Of a stretch of 64,000 nucleotides of DNA, positions 35,548 through 44,567 are shown in pieces. The position numbers and the translations under genes are program-made. The DNA comes from an uncultured Caulobacterales bacterium (GTDB taxonomy: Bacteria > Pseudomonadota > Alphaproteobacteria > Caulobacterales > Caulobacteraceae): assembly GCA_903884425.1 (NCBI GenBank), contig CAISEP010000017.1:248001-312000 (forward strand), in the 5' to 3' direction. The notes below the pieces were generated by a model. That model was not told where the DNA came from, did not search any database, and saw nothing but the letters and a program-made list of their open reading frames with translations. The stretch's first letter is position 1. Every line of letters begins with the position of its first letter.

Positions 35548-36624
35548 ATGCTCATTCCGTTCCTCGCCGCGCTGATCGCAGCATCCCCCGCCGGACAGAC
35601 CGCTGCGGACCGGCAGGTCCCGGCCTATGACCACGTGATCGTGATCATGGAGGAGAACAAGAACTACGAGCAGATCATGAGCCCGCAGGCCGCGCCCAAC
35701 ATTGCCCGCCTCGCGGCCGAATACGGCACGGCGGACCAGTTCTTCGCCGAGGTGCATCCCAGCGAGGCCAATTACGTGGCCCTGATCGGCGGCGACACCT
35801 TCGGCATCCACGATGACGACGCCTTCTACTGCAAGCCCGGCCCCTCCGCCGACCCCCATTGCGGCGGGTCCACTGGCGCGGGCTATGTGGATCACACCAT
35901 CCGCCAGCCGCATCTGGGCGACCAGCTCCTGGCCGCGGGACGCAGCTGGAAGGGCTATTACGAAAACCTGCCGGAGCCGGGCTCCCTGGCGGTGACCGCG
36001 GGCGACCCGACGGCCACCACCGGGCTGAGGACCGCGGCGCTCTACGCCTCGAAACACTCCGGCTTCATGAACTTCGCCAGCGTGCAGGACGACCCGCACC
36101 GGGCCCAGCGCATCGTCGGCTTCGACCAGCTGGAGCGGGACCTCGCCGCCGACGCCCTGCCCAGCTTTGCGCTGATCGTGCCGAACCAGTGCAACGAGAT
36201 GCACGGCCTGCATGGTGACGGGGTGCCCAAGGACTGCGACGGTGCCATCGACCAGGCCGGGCTGATCCGCCGCGGCGACGCCGAGGTCGGCCGGCTGGTG
36301 GCCGCCATCCAGCAGACCCCGGCCTGGAAGGGCAAGGGCAATGTGGCAATCCTGATCGGGTTCGACGAAGGCTCGGGCCGGACGCGGGAGGGGTGCTGCG
36401 GCGTCACGCCCGGCGCGATCTCGAACTTCGGCGGCGGGCACATCCCGATGGTGGTGATCACCAATCACGGCCCCCGGGGCGTCGCCGACGCTACGCCCTA
36501 CAGCCACTATTCCCTGTTGCGGACCCTGGAGGACGCCTTCCGCCTGCCGGACTATCTCGGCCACGCGGCGGACACCGGCGCGGGGGTGGTTCCGATGGTC
36601 AGGTTGTTCGCGGTGGTGCCCTGA
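35548..36624 (+). CDS. Phosphoesterase-family protein (PF04185, acid phosphatase/phospholipase C-like)
   Basis: Probably exported enzyme of 358 residues; the N-terminal hydrophobic stretch (MLIPFLAALIAASPA) looks like a short signal peptide. The phosphoesterase signature is present: HVIVIMEENKNYEQI, PNIARLAAEYG, EVHPSEANYVALIGGD with the candidate nucleophile Ser, and later FDEGSGRTREGC and GHIPMVVI. The family includes AcpA-type acid phosphatases and non-haemolytic phospholipase C. It lies 105 bp after the TonB receptor and may provide phosphate or cleave a phosphorylated ligand imported by it; that link is inference. Confidence 0.87.
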   Translation: MLIPFLAALIAASPAGQTAADRQVPAYDHVIVIMEENKNYEQIMSPQAAPNIARLAAEYGTADQFFAEVHPSEANYVALIGGDTFGIHDDDAFYCKPGPSADPHCGGSTGAGYVDHTIRQPHLGDQLLAAGRSWKGYYENLPEPGSLAVTAGDPTATTGLRTAALYASKHSGFMNFASVQDDPHRAQRIVGFDQLERDLAADALPSFALIVPNQCNEMHGLHGDGVPKDCDGAIDQAGLIRRGDAEVGRLVAAIQQTPAWKGKGNVAILIGFDEGSGRTREGCCGVTPGAISNFGGGHIPMVVITNHGPRGVADATPYSHYSLLRTLEDAFRLPDYLGHAADTGAGVVPMVRLFAVVP

Positions 36625-36634
36625 GGGGGAAGGA

Positions 36635-36706
36635 GGTTCCCGGCTCAAGGCCGGGGATGACAGCTTGAAAAATATCTCGTCATTCCCGGGCGAAGACCCG
36701 GGAACC
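36635..36706. repeat. Family B inverted repeat, locus 2
   Basis: Left arm GGTTCCCGGCTCAAGGCC (CAAG-loop subtype) and right arm in reverse orientation GGGCGAAGACCCGGGAACC (CTTCG-loop subtype), with an AT-rich spacer of about 20 bp. It sits between the convergent phosphoesterase and DEAD-box helicase genes. Confidence 0.8.
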
Positions 36707-36723
36707 TCGTTCAGGATAATGCG

Positions 36724-38154
36724 CTACGGCCGGCGGCCCTGGCTGGGCTTGAAGCTGCGGCCTGGGGTCGCGGCGGCCGCGGGCTGGCGGATGGGGCGGG
36801 TGTCGGCCACGCCGTCGGGGCGGCGCTCGCCTGCCATCGGATCCCAGCGCGGCGTCTGGGCCTGGGCCGGGCCCTTGCCGCCGCCGCCATTGCGCTGGCG
36901 ATGGGGCTGGCCGCCGCCCTCGGGACGACGCTCGCGGCGGTGCTCGCGGGCCTTGGGCTGGGCGAGCTTCTGCTCCACGTCGCCGCCGGAATTGCGCGGC
37001 TGCGAGGGCGGGGCCACCAGGCTCTTGTCCGAGCGGCGATCCACCGCCGGCAGGGTCTGGCGGGTGGTCTTCTGGATGGCCTTCAGCAACAGGCGCTCGT
37101 CATCGGCGCACAGGCTGACGGCGGAGCCGCCGGCACCCGCCCGGGCGGTCCGGCCGATCCGGTGGACATAGGCCTCCGGCGTCATGGGCAGCTCGAAGTT
37201 CACCACATGGCTGACGGCGTCCACGTCGATACCCCGGGACGCGATGTCCGTGGCCACCAGGGCCCGGACCTTGCCGGCCTTGAAGTCGGCCAGGGCGCGT
37301 TCCCGCTGGCCCTGGCGCTTGTCGCCATGGATGGCCGCGGCCTCGACGCCGACCTTTTCCAGATAGTCCGCCACCCGGTCCGCGCCATGCTTGGTGCGGG
37401 TGAAGACGATGACCCGGTTGAAGGCGGGGTCGGCGAACAGCTCCGCCAGCAGGGGACGCTTCTTGCCCGCCTCGATGAAGATCACCCGCTGCTCGACCTT
37501 TTCCACCGTCGTGGCCTGCGGGGTCACGGAGACCTCCACCGGCTTGTCCAGCAGCTCGGCCGCCAGCTTGGCGATCTCCGGCGGCATGGTGGCGGAGAAG
37601 AACAGGTTGTGCCGCTTCTTGGGCATGTAGCCGACGATCTGGCGGATCGGGCGGAAGAAGCCCAGGTCCAGCATCTGGTCGGCCTCGTCCAGCACCAGGA
37701 TCTCGGTCTCGCCGAGGAAGCAGGTCTTCTGGCCGATATGGTCGATCAGGCGGCCCGGCGTCGCCACCAGCACGTCCACGCCCGGCGCGAGCGCGCGGAC
37801 CTGGGTGCTCATCTTGGCCCCGCCGAACACGACGGTGACGCTGATGTTCAGCAGCTTGCCATAGGCGCGGAAGTTCTCGGCGATCTGGCTGGCCAGTTCC
37901 CGGGTGGGGGACAGCACCAGCACGCGGCAGCCGCGGCGGGGCGCGGGCTTCCGGTCGGCGGCCAGGCGATGCAGGATCGGCAGCGCAAAGGCCGCGGTCT
38001 TGCCGGTGCCGGTCTGGGCCACGCCCAGGATGTCGCGGCCGGTCATGGCCGCGGGGATCGCCTGGGTCTGGATCGGCGTGGGGGTCTCGTAGCCCTTGGC
38101 GGTCAGCGCCTTGAGCAGGGGCTCGGCGAGGCCGAGGTCCTTGAAGGTGGTCAA
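36724..38154 (-). CDS. DEAD-box ATP-dependent RNA helicase (RhlE-like)
   Basis: RNA helicase of 476 residues. Motifs in order: Q motif FKDLGLAEPLLKAL...TPIQ, Walker A AQTGTGKT (46-53), PTRELASQI, TPGRL, DEAD in VLDEADQML, SAT in FFSATMP, then the helicase C domain with VIFTRTKHGAD, ATDIASRGIDV and HRIGRTARAG. The last ~110 residues are a basic Arg/Gly/Gln-rich tail that probably binds RNA. The start is uncertain. A TTG at 38154 gives MTTFKDLG, the usual N-terminus of relatives; an ATG at 38205 would add 17 atypical residues. Neither has a strong ribosome-binding site. The 312-bp leader fits cold- or autoregulated expression. Confidence 0.9.
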   Translation of the reverse strand: MTTFKDLGLAEPLLKALTAKGYETPTPIQTQAIPAAMTGRDILGVAQTGTGKTAAFALPILHRLAADRKPAPRRGCRVLVLSPTRELASQIAENFRAYGKLLNISVTVVFGGAKMSTQVRALAPGVDVLVATPGRLIDHIGQKTCFLGETEILVLDEADQMLDLGFFRPIRQIVGYMPKKRHNLFFSATMPPEIAKLAAELLDKPVEVSVTPQATTVEKVEQRVIFIEAGKKRPLLAELFADPAFNRVIVFTRTKHGADRVADYLEKVGVEAAAIHGDKRQGQRERALADFKAGKVRALVATDIASRGIDVDAVSHVVNFELPMTPEAYVHRIGRTARAGAGGSAVSLCADDERLLLKAIQKTTRQTLPAVDRRSDKSLVAPPSQPRNSGGDVEQKLAQPKAREHRRERRPEGGGQPHRQRNGGGGKGPAQAQTPRWDPMAGERRPDGVADTRPIRQPAAAATPGRSFKPSQGRRP

Positions 38155-38466
38155 GTGAGTGTGTCTTTCGAATGTGTGCGCAGCTCCGGACAGCACGCAG
38201 CTCATCCGGATGGCGCGGGGGGAAGGGTCACCCGCCCCGCGTGTATGGGCGAACTTGGTTCGGGAAGGTTGTTCCCAGCGCTCGACAGCCGGACCGGAAA
38301 GCCGGTCCCACACGCCACTGGAGCGCCGATCAGCCGGTGCAGAATGCGCCGGACAGGGTCTTGTTGCGCCGCAACATGCAGAATGTCAAGCTAAACCTCG
38401 ACCGGATCGCAATCTCTGCGCGAAGACCGCCCCCCGCAACCCCGCACCGGACCCGAGGACCACCCC
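38155..38466. promoter_or_regulatory. 312-bp divergent region with hairpins between helicase and paiB genes
   Basis: No gene is supported. It contains a hairpin GGACCGG-AAAG-CCGGTCC (38291-38308) that would lie in the helicase 5' leader, and a 15-nt palindrome TGTTGCGCCGCAACA (38362-38376) that may be an operator. GC-rich helicase leaders often regulate translation by folding; the palindrome sits closer to the PaiB-like start. Confidence 0.5.
38362..38376. promoter_or_regulatory. 15-nt palindrome TGTTGCGCCGCAACA
   Basis: Perfect palindrome around a central C, 91 bp upstream of the PaiB-like start and 208 bp upstream of the helicase start. It is a candidate binding site for a dimeric regulator, or an RNA hairpin with very short loop. 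Confidence 0.4.
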
Positions 38467-39114
38467 ATGTACACCCCTGCCGCCTTCCGGGAAACCCGCA
38501 CCGAGGTGCTGCTCGCGGCCATCCGGGACGCGCAGCTGGCGACCCTGGTCACCCCGGCGGACGGAGAGCTGCACATCACCCATGTGCCGATGATCCCGGT
38601 GGCGGACGGGGCCGGGGGCCTGACGCTGGAGGCGCATCTGGCCCGGGGCAATCCCCATCACCAGGCCCTGGCGGCGCGCCCGCCGTCGGTGGCCATCTTC
38701 CACGGCCCGCAGGCCTATGTGTCCCCCGGCTGGTATGCCTCCAAGGCAGAGCACGGCAAGGTGGTGCCCACCTGGAACTATGTGGTCGTCCACGCCCACG
38801 GTGCCCTCGAGGCCATAGACGACACGGCCTGGCTGGAGGATCAGGTGCGGCGCCTGACGACGCGCAACGAGACGGGGCGCGCAGCCCCCTGGTCGGTGGA
38901 CGACGCGCCCCGGGACTATCTGGACGGCATGCTGAGAGGCATTGTCGGCGTCCGCCTGACCGTGGCCAGGCTGGAAGGGGTGTGGAAGCTGCAGCAGCAC
39001 CGCTCCGACGCCGACCGGGCCGGGCTGATCGCGGGCTATGCCGCGGAACCCGACGCCGAGGCCCAGGCCGTGGGCCGGATCATGGCCGAGCTTGAGCGGG
39101 ACCGGACTAGTTGA
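38467..39114 (+). CDS. PaiB-like FMN-binding protein
   Basis: Protein of 215 residues in the PaiB (FMN-binding negative transcriptional regulator) family. Characteristic segments are MYTPAAFRE, ATLVTPADGELHITHVP, HLARGNPHHQAL, GPQAYVSPGWYASKAEHGKVVPTWNY and the C-terminal MLRGIVGVRL. The fold is a split-barrel flavin-binding domain. The regulator label comes from Bacillus subtilis PaiB; many homologues may be oxidoreductases, so the role here is uncertain. The coding region overlaps the convergent sodC gene by 8 bp at the 3' end. Confidence 0.88.
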   Translation: MYTPAAFRETRTEVLLAAIRDAQLATLVTPADGELHITHVPMIPVADGAGGLTLEAHLARGNPHHQALAARPPSVAIFHGPQAYVSPGWYASKAEHGKVVPTWNYVVVHAHGALEAIDDTAWLEDQVRRLTTRNETGRAAPWSVDDAPRDYLDGMLRGIVGVRLTVARLEGVWKLQQHRSDADRAGLIAGYAAEPDAEAQAVGRIMAELERDRTS

Positions 39115-39640
39115 GCTTCAGCACGCCGCAGGCCACCCGGGCCCCGGCCCCGCCGATGGGCGCGGTGAGCTGGTCGTCCTTCGCGGCGTGGATGATCACC
39201 GCACCGTCCCTGATCAGCAGCCGTCCCGGCCCGGCCTTGGCGGGGTCCAGCGTCACCTTGTCGCTGAACAGCTGCACATGGGCGGTGCCGTCGGTGGAAT
39301 AGAGGTTGGGCAGGTCCCCGGCCTCCGGGCCGTTGGGGCTGAGCAGGCCATGGCCGACGCCTTCGTGGTGCCCCATGTGGCCCCCGGCGCTCTTGAAGCC
39401 GTCGGCGGCGCAGACCCCGGTCTCGTGCAGGTGCACCCCGTGCCAGCCGGGGGTCAGGCCGGTGGCTTCCAGCTCGATCAGCACCCCGCCCGGCCCCTCG
39501 GTCAGCAGGACGGAGCCGATGGAGGCCCCGGTGCCGTTGACCAGCTGCGCCGTGGCGGTGGCGGGTGCGGCCGCGCGGGCCCCGCCGGCCAGCAGGCCCA
39601 GGGCAAGCGTCAGGGACAGGATCGGGGCGGATCGGTTCAT
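39107..39640 (-). CDS. sodC: Cu/Zn superoxide dismutase, exported
   Basis: Periplasmic enzyme of 177 residues that dismutates superoxide to oxygen and hydrogen peroxide. A signal peptide (MNRSAPIL, hydrophobic core, ARAAAP) ends at about residue 25. Metal ligands are present: WHGVHLH (His70 and His72), SAGGHMGHH (His88 and following), the zinc Asp in GPEAGDLPN (Asp109) and the last Cu His in VIIHAAKDD. Two cysteines (ETGVC, VACGV) form the conserved disulfide. CTGGAGG lies upstream of the ATG at 39640. It overlaps the PaiB-like gene by 8 bp at the 3' end and is divergent from the first acylase gene. Confidence 0.94.
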   Translation of the reverse strand: MNRSAPILSLTLALGLLAGGARAAAPATATAQLVNGTGASIGSVLLTEGPGGVLIELEATGLTPGWHGVHLHETGVCAADGFKSAGGHMGHHEGVGHGLLSPNGPEAGDLPNLYSTDGTAHVQLFSDKVTLDPAKAGPGRLLIRDGAVIIHAAKDDQLTAPIGGAGARVACGVLKLN

Positions 39641-39809
39641 GCTCGGGACCTCCAGGATCGCACGGGGCGTCTTGTCGTCAGATGGGGACCGGCGGGCGGG
39701 ATCGCCACCCCGGATCGTCCGAGGCCCCCGGCAAGGGATGCCTGCGGACTTGCACCCGGGAAGGGCCGCTCTAAGCTCACACCATCGCACACGAGCCGGG
39801 GGCCGCGCC

Positions 39810-42218
39810 ATGACGTCACACATCTGGATTGCGGGGGCCCTGCTCCTGTCCGCCACGGCACCCGCCCTCGGCCAGACCGCCCCGCCCGCGGCGGTCACGG
39901 AGACAAGGGAGGTCCCCGGCCTCACCGCGCCGGGGGAGATCGTGGTGGACCACTGGGGCATTGCCCACGTCTATGGGGCCAATGCCCACGACGCCTTCTT
40001 CCTTCAGGGCTACAATGCCGCCCGGGACCGGCTGTGGCAGATCGACCTGTGGCGCAAGCGAGGACTGGGACGCCTGTCCGCCAGCTTCGGCCCCGCCTTC
40101 GTGGAGCAGGACCGGGCCGCGCGCCTGTTTCTCTATCGTGGGGACATGGCCGCCGAATGGGCCGCCTATCCCGCCGAGGCGAAGAGCTGGACCGAAGCCT
40201 TCGTCGCCGGGATCAATGCCTATATCGCCGAGATCCGCGCAGGCCGCCGCCCCGCCCCGCCGGAATTCGCCCTGACCGGCTCGGTGCCCGAGACCTGGAC
40301 GGCGGACGAGGTGGTGCGCATCCGCAGCCACGCCCTGGTGGGCAATCTGACGTCCGAGGTGATCCGCGCCCGGTCCCTGTGCCTGGGCGGCCTGCCCTTC
40401 GAGCCCCTGCGCCGAAAGCTGGAACCCGCCCACGAGGTGCAGGTTCCCAAGGGCCTCGATCCCTGCGCCATCGGGCCGGAGGTGCTGAAGGACTACCTGC
40501 TGGCCACGGGCAATGTCAGCTTCGACGGCAAGACCGTGGTGGCGGAGGTGCCCGACGTGAAGCGCCTGGCCGAGCACAATACCGAGGTCACGCGGGAGGG
40601 TTCCAACAACTGGATCGTGGATGCCGCCCACTCCACCACCGGCCGGCCGATCCTGGCCAATGACCCGCACCGGGCCCACAGCGTGCCGTCCCTGCGCTAT
40701 GTGGTGGATGTGAATGCCCCGGACCTGCACGTGATCGGGGCGGGGGAGCCCGCCCTGCCCGGGGTCAGCTTCGGCCACAACGACACCGCCGCCTGGGGCC
40801 TGACCATCTTCTACGTGGATCAGCAGGACCTGTATGTCTACGACACCGCCGCCGACCATCCGGACGCCTATCGCTACAAGGGCGGCTGGGCCCCGATGGA
40901 AGTGGTCCACGAAAGGCTGCCGGTGAAGGGCGAGGCGGACCGGGACATCGTGCTGCGCTTCACCCGCCACGGGCCCGTCATCAGCCAGGACGCCAGGGGC
41001 GGCCACGCCTTCGCCGTGCGGTCGACCTGGAGCGAGCCGGGCGGGGCGGGCTATTTCAACGCCGCCTGGATGTTCCGGGCCAGGGGCTGGGCGGATTTCG
41101 AGGCCACCCACGCCCACTGGGGCTCCCCGCCCCTGAACCTGGTCTATGCCGACACCGCAGGCGACATCGGCTGGCGGCCCTCGGCCTTCACGCCCCTGCG
41201 GCCCAACTGGGACGGCCTGACCCCGGTCCCCGGAGACGGGCGGTACGAGTGGAAGGGCCTGATCCGGCCGGAGATCTTCCCGGCGGTGAAGAACCCGAAG
41301 CAGGGCTGGTTCGCCACGGCCAACGAGATGAACATCCCCGCCGATGCGCCCAAAGGCTTCGGCAATGTGGGCTATGAGTGGGTGGACCGCTCCCGCATCG
41401 ACGAGATCCAGGCCCGGCTGGCGGAAAAGCCGAAGCTCGGCCTCAGCGACATGATGGCGATCCAGACGGACACCACCAGCACGCTCGCCCGGCAGACCTG
41501 CGCGCTCCTGACCGGTCTTTCCGGCGACACGCCGGACCAGGCCGCGGCGCTGGCCCTGCTGCAGGGCTGGGACGGGCACGAGACCGCCGACAGCCCGAAG
41601 GCTGCCCTGTTCGAGGTCTGGGTCGGCCGCCACCTGCGCCAGGCCACGGTCGCGGCGGTGGTGCCGGAAAAGGCCCGCCCCGCCTTCGCCGATCCGCAGA
41701 TGGCGGCCGTGCTGGACAGTCTCGCCCATCCCGGCCCCATGTTCGGCAAGACGCCGGTGGCGCTGCGGGACCAGGTGCTGAAGACCTCGCTGGCCGAGGC
41801 GTGGCGGGACACCGCTGCCCTCCTCGGTCCGGACGCGACCCGCTGGCGCTGGGGGGACCTGCACCGGGCCCGCTGGTCCCCGGCCGCCGCCGTGCTGGCC
41901 AAGGGGCCGATGGCGGCGCAGATGTCCGTCGGGCCGCTGCAGGTGGGGGGATCGGGCGAAACGCCCATGGCCACCAGCTATCGCACCAGCGACTTCGACG
42001 TGGTGGCCGGGGCCAGCGTCCGCATGGTGCTGGACGTGGGGGCCTGGGACAATTCGGTGGTGATCAACACCCCCGGACAGTCCGGCGACCCCACCAGCCC
42101 GCACTATCGCGACCTGTTCCTCCTGTGGGCCGCGGGGACCTATGTGCCGCTGCTGTACAGCCGCACGGCGGTGCTGAACGCGGCGGAGCGGGTGATCAGC
42201 CTGAAGCCCGGGCGCTGA
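39810..42218 (+). CDS. Penicillin-acylase-family Ntn hydrolase 1 (exported)
   Basis: Ntn-hydrolase precursor of 802 residues. The signal peptide is MTSHIWIAGALLLSATAPA. The N-terminal chain has the family segments VDHWGIAHVYGANAHDAFF and NAARDRLWQIDLWRKRGLG. Autocleavage is expected before Ser265 in REGSNNWIVD, generating the catalytic beta chain with ANDPHR and SFGHNDTAAWGLT. Relatives hydrolyse amide bonds of penicillins, acyl-homoserine lactones or N-acyl amino acids; the actual substrate is unknown. The start at 39810 is the first ATG giving a signal peptide. It converges with a second acylase gene, 9 bp apart. Confidence 0.9.
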   Translation: MTSHIWIAGALLLSATAPALGQTAPPAAVTETREVPGLTAPGEIVVDHWGIAHVYGANAHDAFFLQGYNAARDRLWQIDLWRKRGLGRLSASFGPAFVEQDRAARLFLYRGDMAAEWAAYPAEAKSWTEAFVAGINAYIAEIRAGRRPAPPEFALTGSVPETWTADEVVRIRSHALVGNLTSEVIRARSLCLGGLPFEPLRRKLEPAHEVQVPKGLDPCAIGPEVLKDYLLATGNVSFDGKTVVAEVPDVKRLAEHNTEVTREGSNNWIVDAAHSTTGRPILANDPHRAHSVPSLRYVVDVNAPDLHVIGAGEPALPGVSFGHNDTAAWGLTIFYVDQQDLYVYDTAADHPDAYRYKGGWAPMEVVHERLPVKGEADRDIVLRFTRHGPVISQDARGGHAFAVRSTWSEPGGAGYFNAAWMFRARGWADFEATHAHWGSPPLNLVYADTAGDIGWRPSAFTPLRPNWDGLTPVPGDGRYEWKGLIRPEIFPAVKNPKQGWFATANEMNIPADAPKGFGNVGYEWVDRSRIDEIQARLAEKPKLGLSDMMAIQTDTTSTLARQTCALLTGLSGDTPDQAAALALLQGWDGHETADSPKAALFEVWVGRHLRQATVAAVVPEKARPAFADPQMAAVLDSLAHPGPMFGKTPVALRDQVLKTSLAEAWRDTAALLGPDATRWRWGDLHRARWSPAAAVLAKGPMAAQMSVGPLQVGGSGETPMATSYRTSDFDVVAGASVRMVLDVGAWDNSVVINTPGQSGDPTSPHYRDLFLLWAAGTYVPLLYSRTAVLNAAERVISLKPGR

Positions 42219-42227
42219 AACCGGGGG

Positions 42228-44423
42228 CTAGGTCCCCGGCCGGTAGGTCCGCTCCACATGGCCCTTCAGGTCCTCCGGATAGAAATAGACCGGCCGCAGG
42301 GCCCCGTCGGCATAGCGTTGGGCCTGGTCGGTGAAGTGGGCGTCGCCCACATGCCCGCTCTCGCCGCCTGCGCTGACGGCCACGGCCCGCACCTTCGGCC
42401 CGAACTCCACCACAGCCACGAAGCTGTTGCCGGTGTCGCCATAGTACTTCTTCGTCCCGTCCCGCGGCTTGGCCTCGAAGGCGGCCAGCGAGCCGAAGCG
42501 GGAACTGGCAAAGCCCACGGCGATGCTGGGCTGGTCATCCCTGTAGGTCTGGCGGATGTGGCTGGTGAGGCGCTGGAAGCGGTTGATCTCTCCCCAGGGG
42601 GTCTTCCAGCTGCCGAAGTCGGCGGTCAGGTGGTCCACCGCGCCGGACAGGCGCTCCAGCTGCTCATGCGGTGACATCACCTCGCCCACATGCTCGAAGA
42701 TGCGGTTCCGGTCGTCGCCGAAGCGGCGGACCATCTCCGGCCAGAAGCTGTCGGCCCAGTATTCCGAAAGGCTCATGGCCACGCTGTCCTTGCCCCAGCG
42801 ATAGTCCCAGGCCCGCAGGGTCGCCACCGGCTCCGCCAGCTTCGCCTTCAGGGGGCTGTCCGCCGGTTCCGCGTCCCAGGCGGCCACCAGCTTGGGGATC
42901 ATGTGGGCGAAGGCCGGCTGATAGCTGTCATAGGCCGCGGCCAGCAAACCCTCGAGGGTGAAGTCCTTGCGCCCCGCCAGCAGCCGCAGGGCGTGGAGGC
43001 CCCGGGGGTTCTCCCCCACGCTGTCCATGTATTTCGGGAAGTTTTCCGGCTTCGGGCTGGCCGCGCCCGCCGCCGTATAGGGCCAGTTGTTGGAATTGTA
43101 GACGAAGCCGGTGGACGGATTGACGATGGTCGGCGTCTCGTCGAGGTCGTGGACGCCCTTCCAGTCCGTGGCCGGATCGGACCCGTCCACGGGCTTCAGA
43201 TAGTCCACGTCCGGCCCGCGCCGGGGCACGAACTGCGGGTGCAGATAGGCGATCTCCCCCTTGCTGTCGGCAAACAGGGTGTTGTTGGAGGAGTTGGCCT
43301 TCAGCATGGCCACCTTGCGGAAGCCGGCATAGTCCGTGGCCCGGGTGCGCAGCCAGGACTGCTGCAGGGCCGCCACCGGCCGGTCCATCATGGCATAGCT
43401 GATCCAGCGGTCGCCGTCGGCAGCCACCACCGGGCCGTGATGGGTGCGGTAGACGGTGAAGCGCCGGGTGGCCGTCGTTCCGTCCTTTTCGCGATAGGGA
43501 ATGGCCAGGTGCACGACCTTCACCGGGCGCAGGGCCGCGCCATAGCGGTAGAACAGCTTCGCCCCCTTGTGGACGATGGTCTCCCTGAACTCCGCCGTGC
43601 GCACCGAGCCGGTGGAGGTGTGCATCCAGCCCGCATGTTCGTTGAAGCCCTGATAGACGAAGAACTGCCCCCAGGTGCTGGCCCCATAGACATTCAGGCC
43701 CGCATCGCTGGTCACCTGCGCCTCAGAGCGGAAATAGAAGCTGGTGTGCGGATTGATCAGCAGAAGGGCGTGGCCTGTGGTGGTGTTCTGCGGGGCGATG
43801 GCGATGCCGTTGGAGCCCCGCTGCTCCATCGGCAGCTTCGGGATCTCCGCCACCTTCACGTCCGATGGCGTGCCATAGAAGGCCTCGAGCTTGCCCAGGG
43901 AGATGCTCTCGATGTCGCCGCCGATGCTGCCCTCGGAAAAGGCCAGCGTCATCCAGGGCTCGAACCGGCGGATGGCCTCGGGATGGGTATCGGGATGGGT
44001 GGCGAGGTAGTAGTTCAGCCCGTCCGCCCAGGCGACCATCAGCGTCTTCAGCCAGGGCGGGCACTGGCGGTAGCGGGCCTTCAGCACCGCCGGATCGTTG
44101 TAGATGCGGGCACGCAGGTCGCTCCAGATCTCGCCCTCCCCCCGGGCCAGGGCGCGCAGGCCCAGATTGTCGAGATAGTTGGTCTCCACCCGGGGAAAGT
44201 CGTCCTCCGCCTGGGCATAGATCATGCCGAACACCGCATCGGCGTCGGAGCGGCCGTGCACATGGGCAATTCCGTGGTCGTCCCGGGTGATGGTGACGCG
44301 GGCCGCTTCCGCCTGCCAGCGGGCCGCCTCGCCCCGGCCGTGCACCGGGGTTGCCAGCGCTCCGCCTGCCAGCGCCAGCCACACCCCTGCGCCCACAAGG
44401 CTGCCCACCCGGATCTTCGTCAT
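42228..44423 (-). CDS. Penicillin-acylase-family Ntn hydrolase 2 (exported)
   Basis: Ntn-hydrolase precursor of 731 residues with a signal peptide (MTKIRVGSLVGAG to GGALATP). The alpha part has ITRDDHGIAHVHGRSDADA and MIYAQAEDDFPRVE, resembling aculeacin/acyl-homoserine-lactone acylases. Cleavage is expected before Ser204 in EQRGSNGIAIAP, with LINPHTSFYFRSE as the next beta-chain element. It is clearly not a duplicate of its convergent neighbour: spacing between motifs and chain length differ. The start at 44423 has GGGAGA eight bases upstream; a TTG or ATG a few codons earlier would lengthen it without adding family sequence. Possible roles are quorum quenching or N-acyl amino acid use. Confidence 0.9.
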   Translation of the reverse strand: MTKIRVGSLVGAGVWLALAGGALATPVHGRGEAARWQAEAARVTITRDDHGIAHVHGRSDADAVFGMIYAQAEDDFPRVETNYLDNLGLRALARGEGEIWSDLRARIYNDPAVLKARYRQCPPWLKTLMVAWADGLNYYLATHPDTHPEAIRRFEPWMTLAFSEGSIGGDIESISLGKLEAFYGTPSDVKVAEIPKLPMEQRGSNGIAIAPQNTTTGHALLLINPHTSFYFRSEAQVTSDAGLNVYGASTWGQFFVYQGFNEHAGWMHTSTGSVRTAEFRETIVHKGAKLFYRYGAALRPVKVVHLAIPYREKDGTTATRRFTVYRTHHGPVVAADGDRWISYAMMDRPVAALQQSWLRTRATDYAGFRKVAMLKANSSNNTLFADSKGEIAYLHPQFVPRRGPDVDYLKPVDGSDPATDWKGVHDLDETPTIVNPSTGFVYNSNNWPYTAAGAASPKPENFPKYMDSVGENPRGLHALRLLAGRKDFTLEGLLAAAYDSYQPAFAHMIPKLVAAWDAEPADSPLKAKLAEPVATLRAWDYRWGKDSVAMSLSEYWADSFWPEMVRRFGDDRNRIFEHVGEVMSPHEQLERLSGAVDHLTADFGSWKTPWGEINRFQRLTSHIRQTYRDDQPSIAVGFASSRFGSLAAFEAKPRDGTKKYYGDTGNSFVAVVEFGPKVRAVAVSAGGESGHVGDAHFTDQAQRYADGALRPVYFYPEDLKGHVERTYRPGT

Positions 44424-44567
44424 GCACCACATCTCCCAGAACAAGGCGGCAGCTTAGCGCCTCGCCACGGGGAGACAATGGCGCAGCGGTTCCCCCGCGC
44501 TTCAGGGGGAATGAGAGCCCGAGGTGTCGGCTTGTCAGGACGGCGGCCAGCGGCCAGACTGACCCCC

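Noticed and set aside
39810-44423. Beta-lactam resistance or penicillin biosynthesis locus
   Set aside because: The two acylases are members of a broad amidase family; no beta-lactamase, PBP or biosynthetic genes accompany them.
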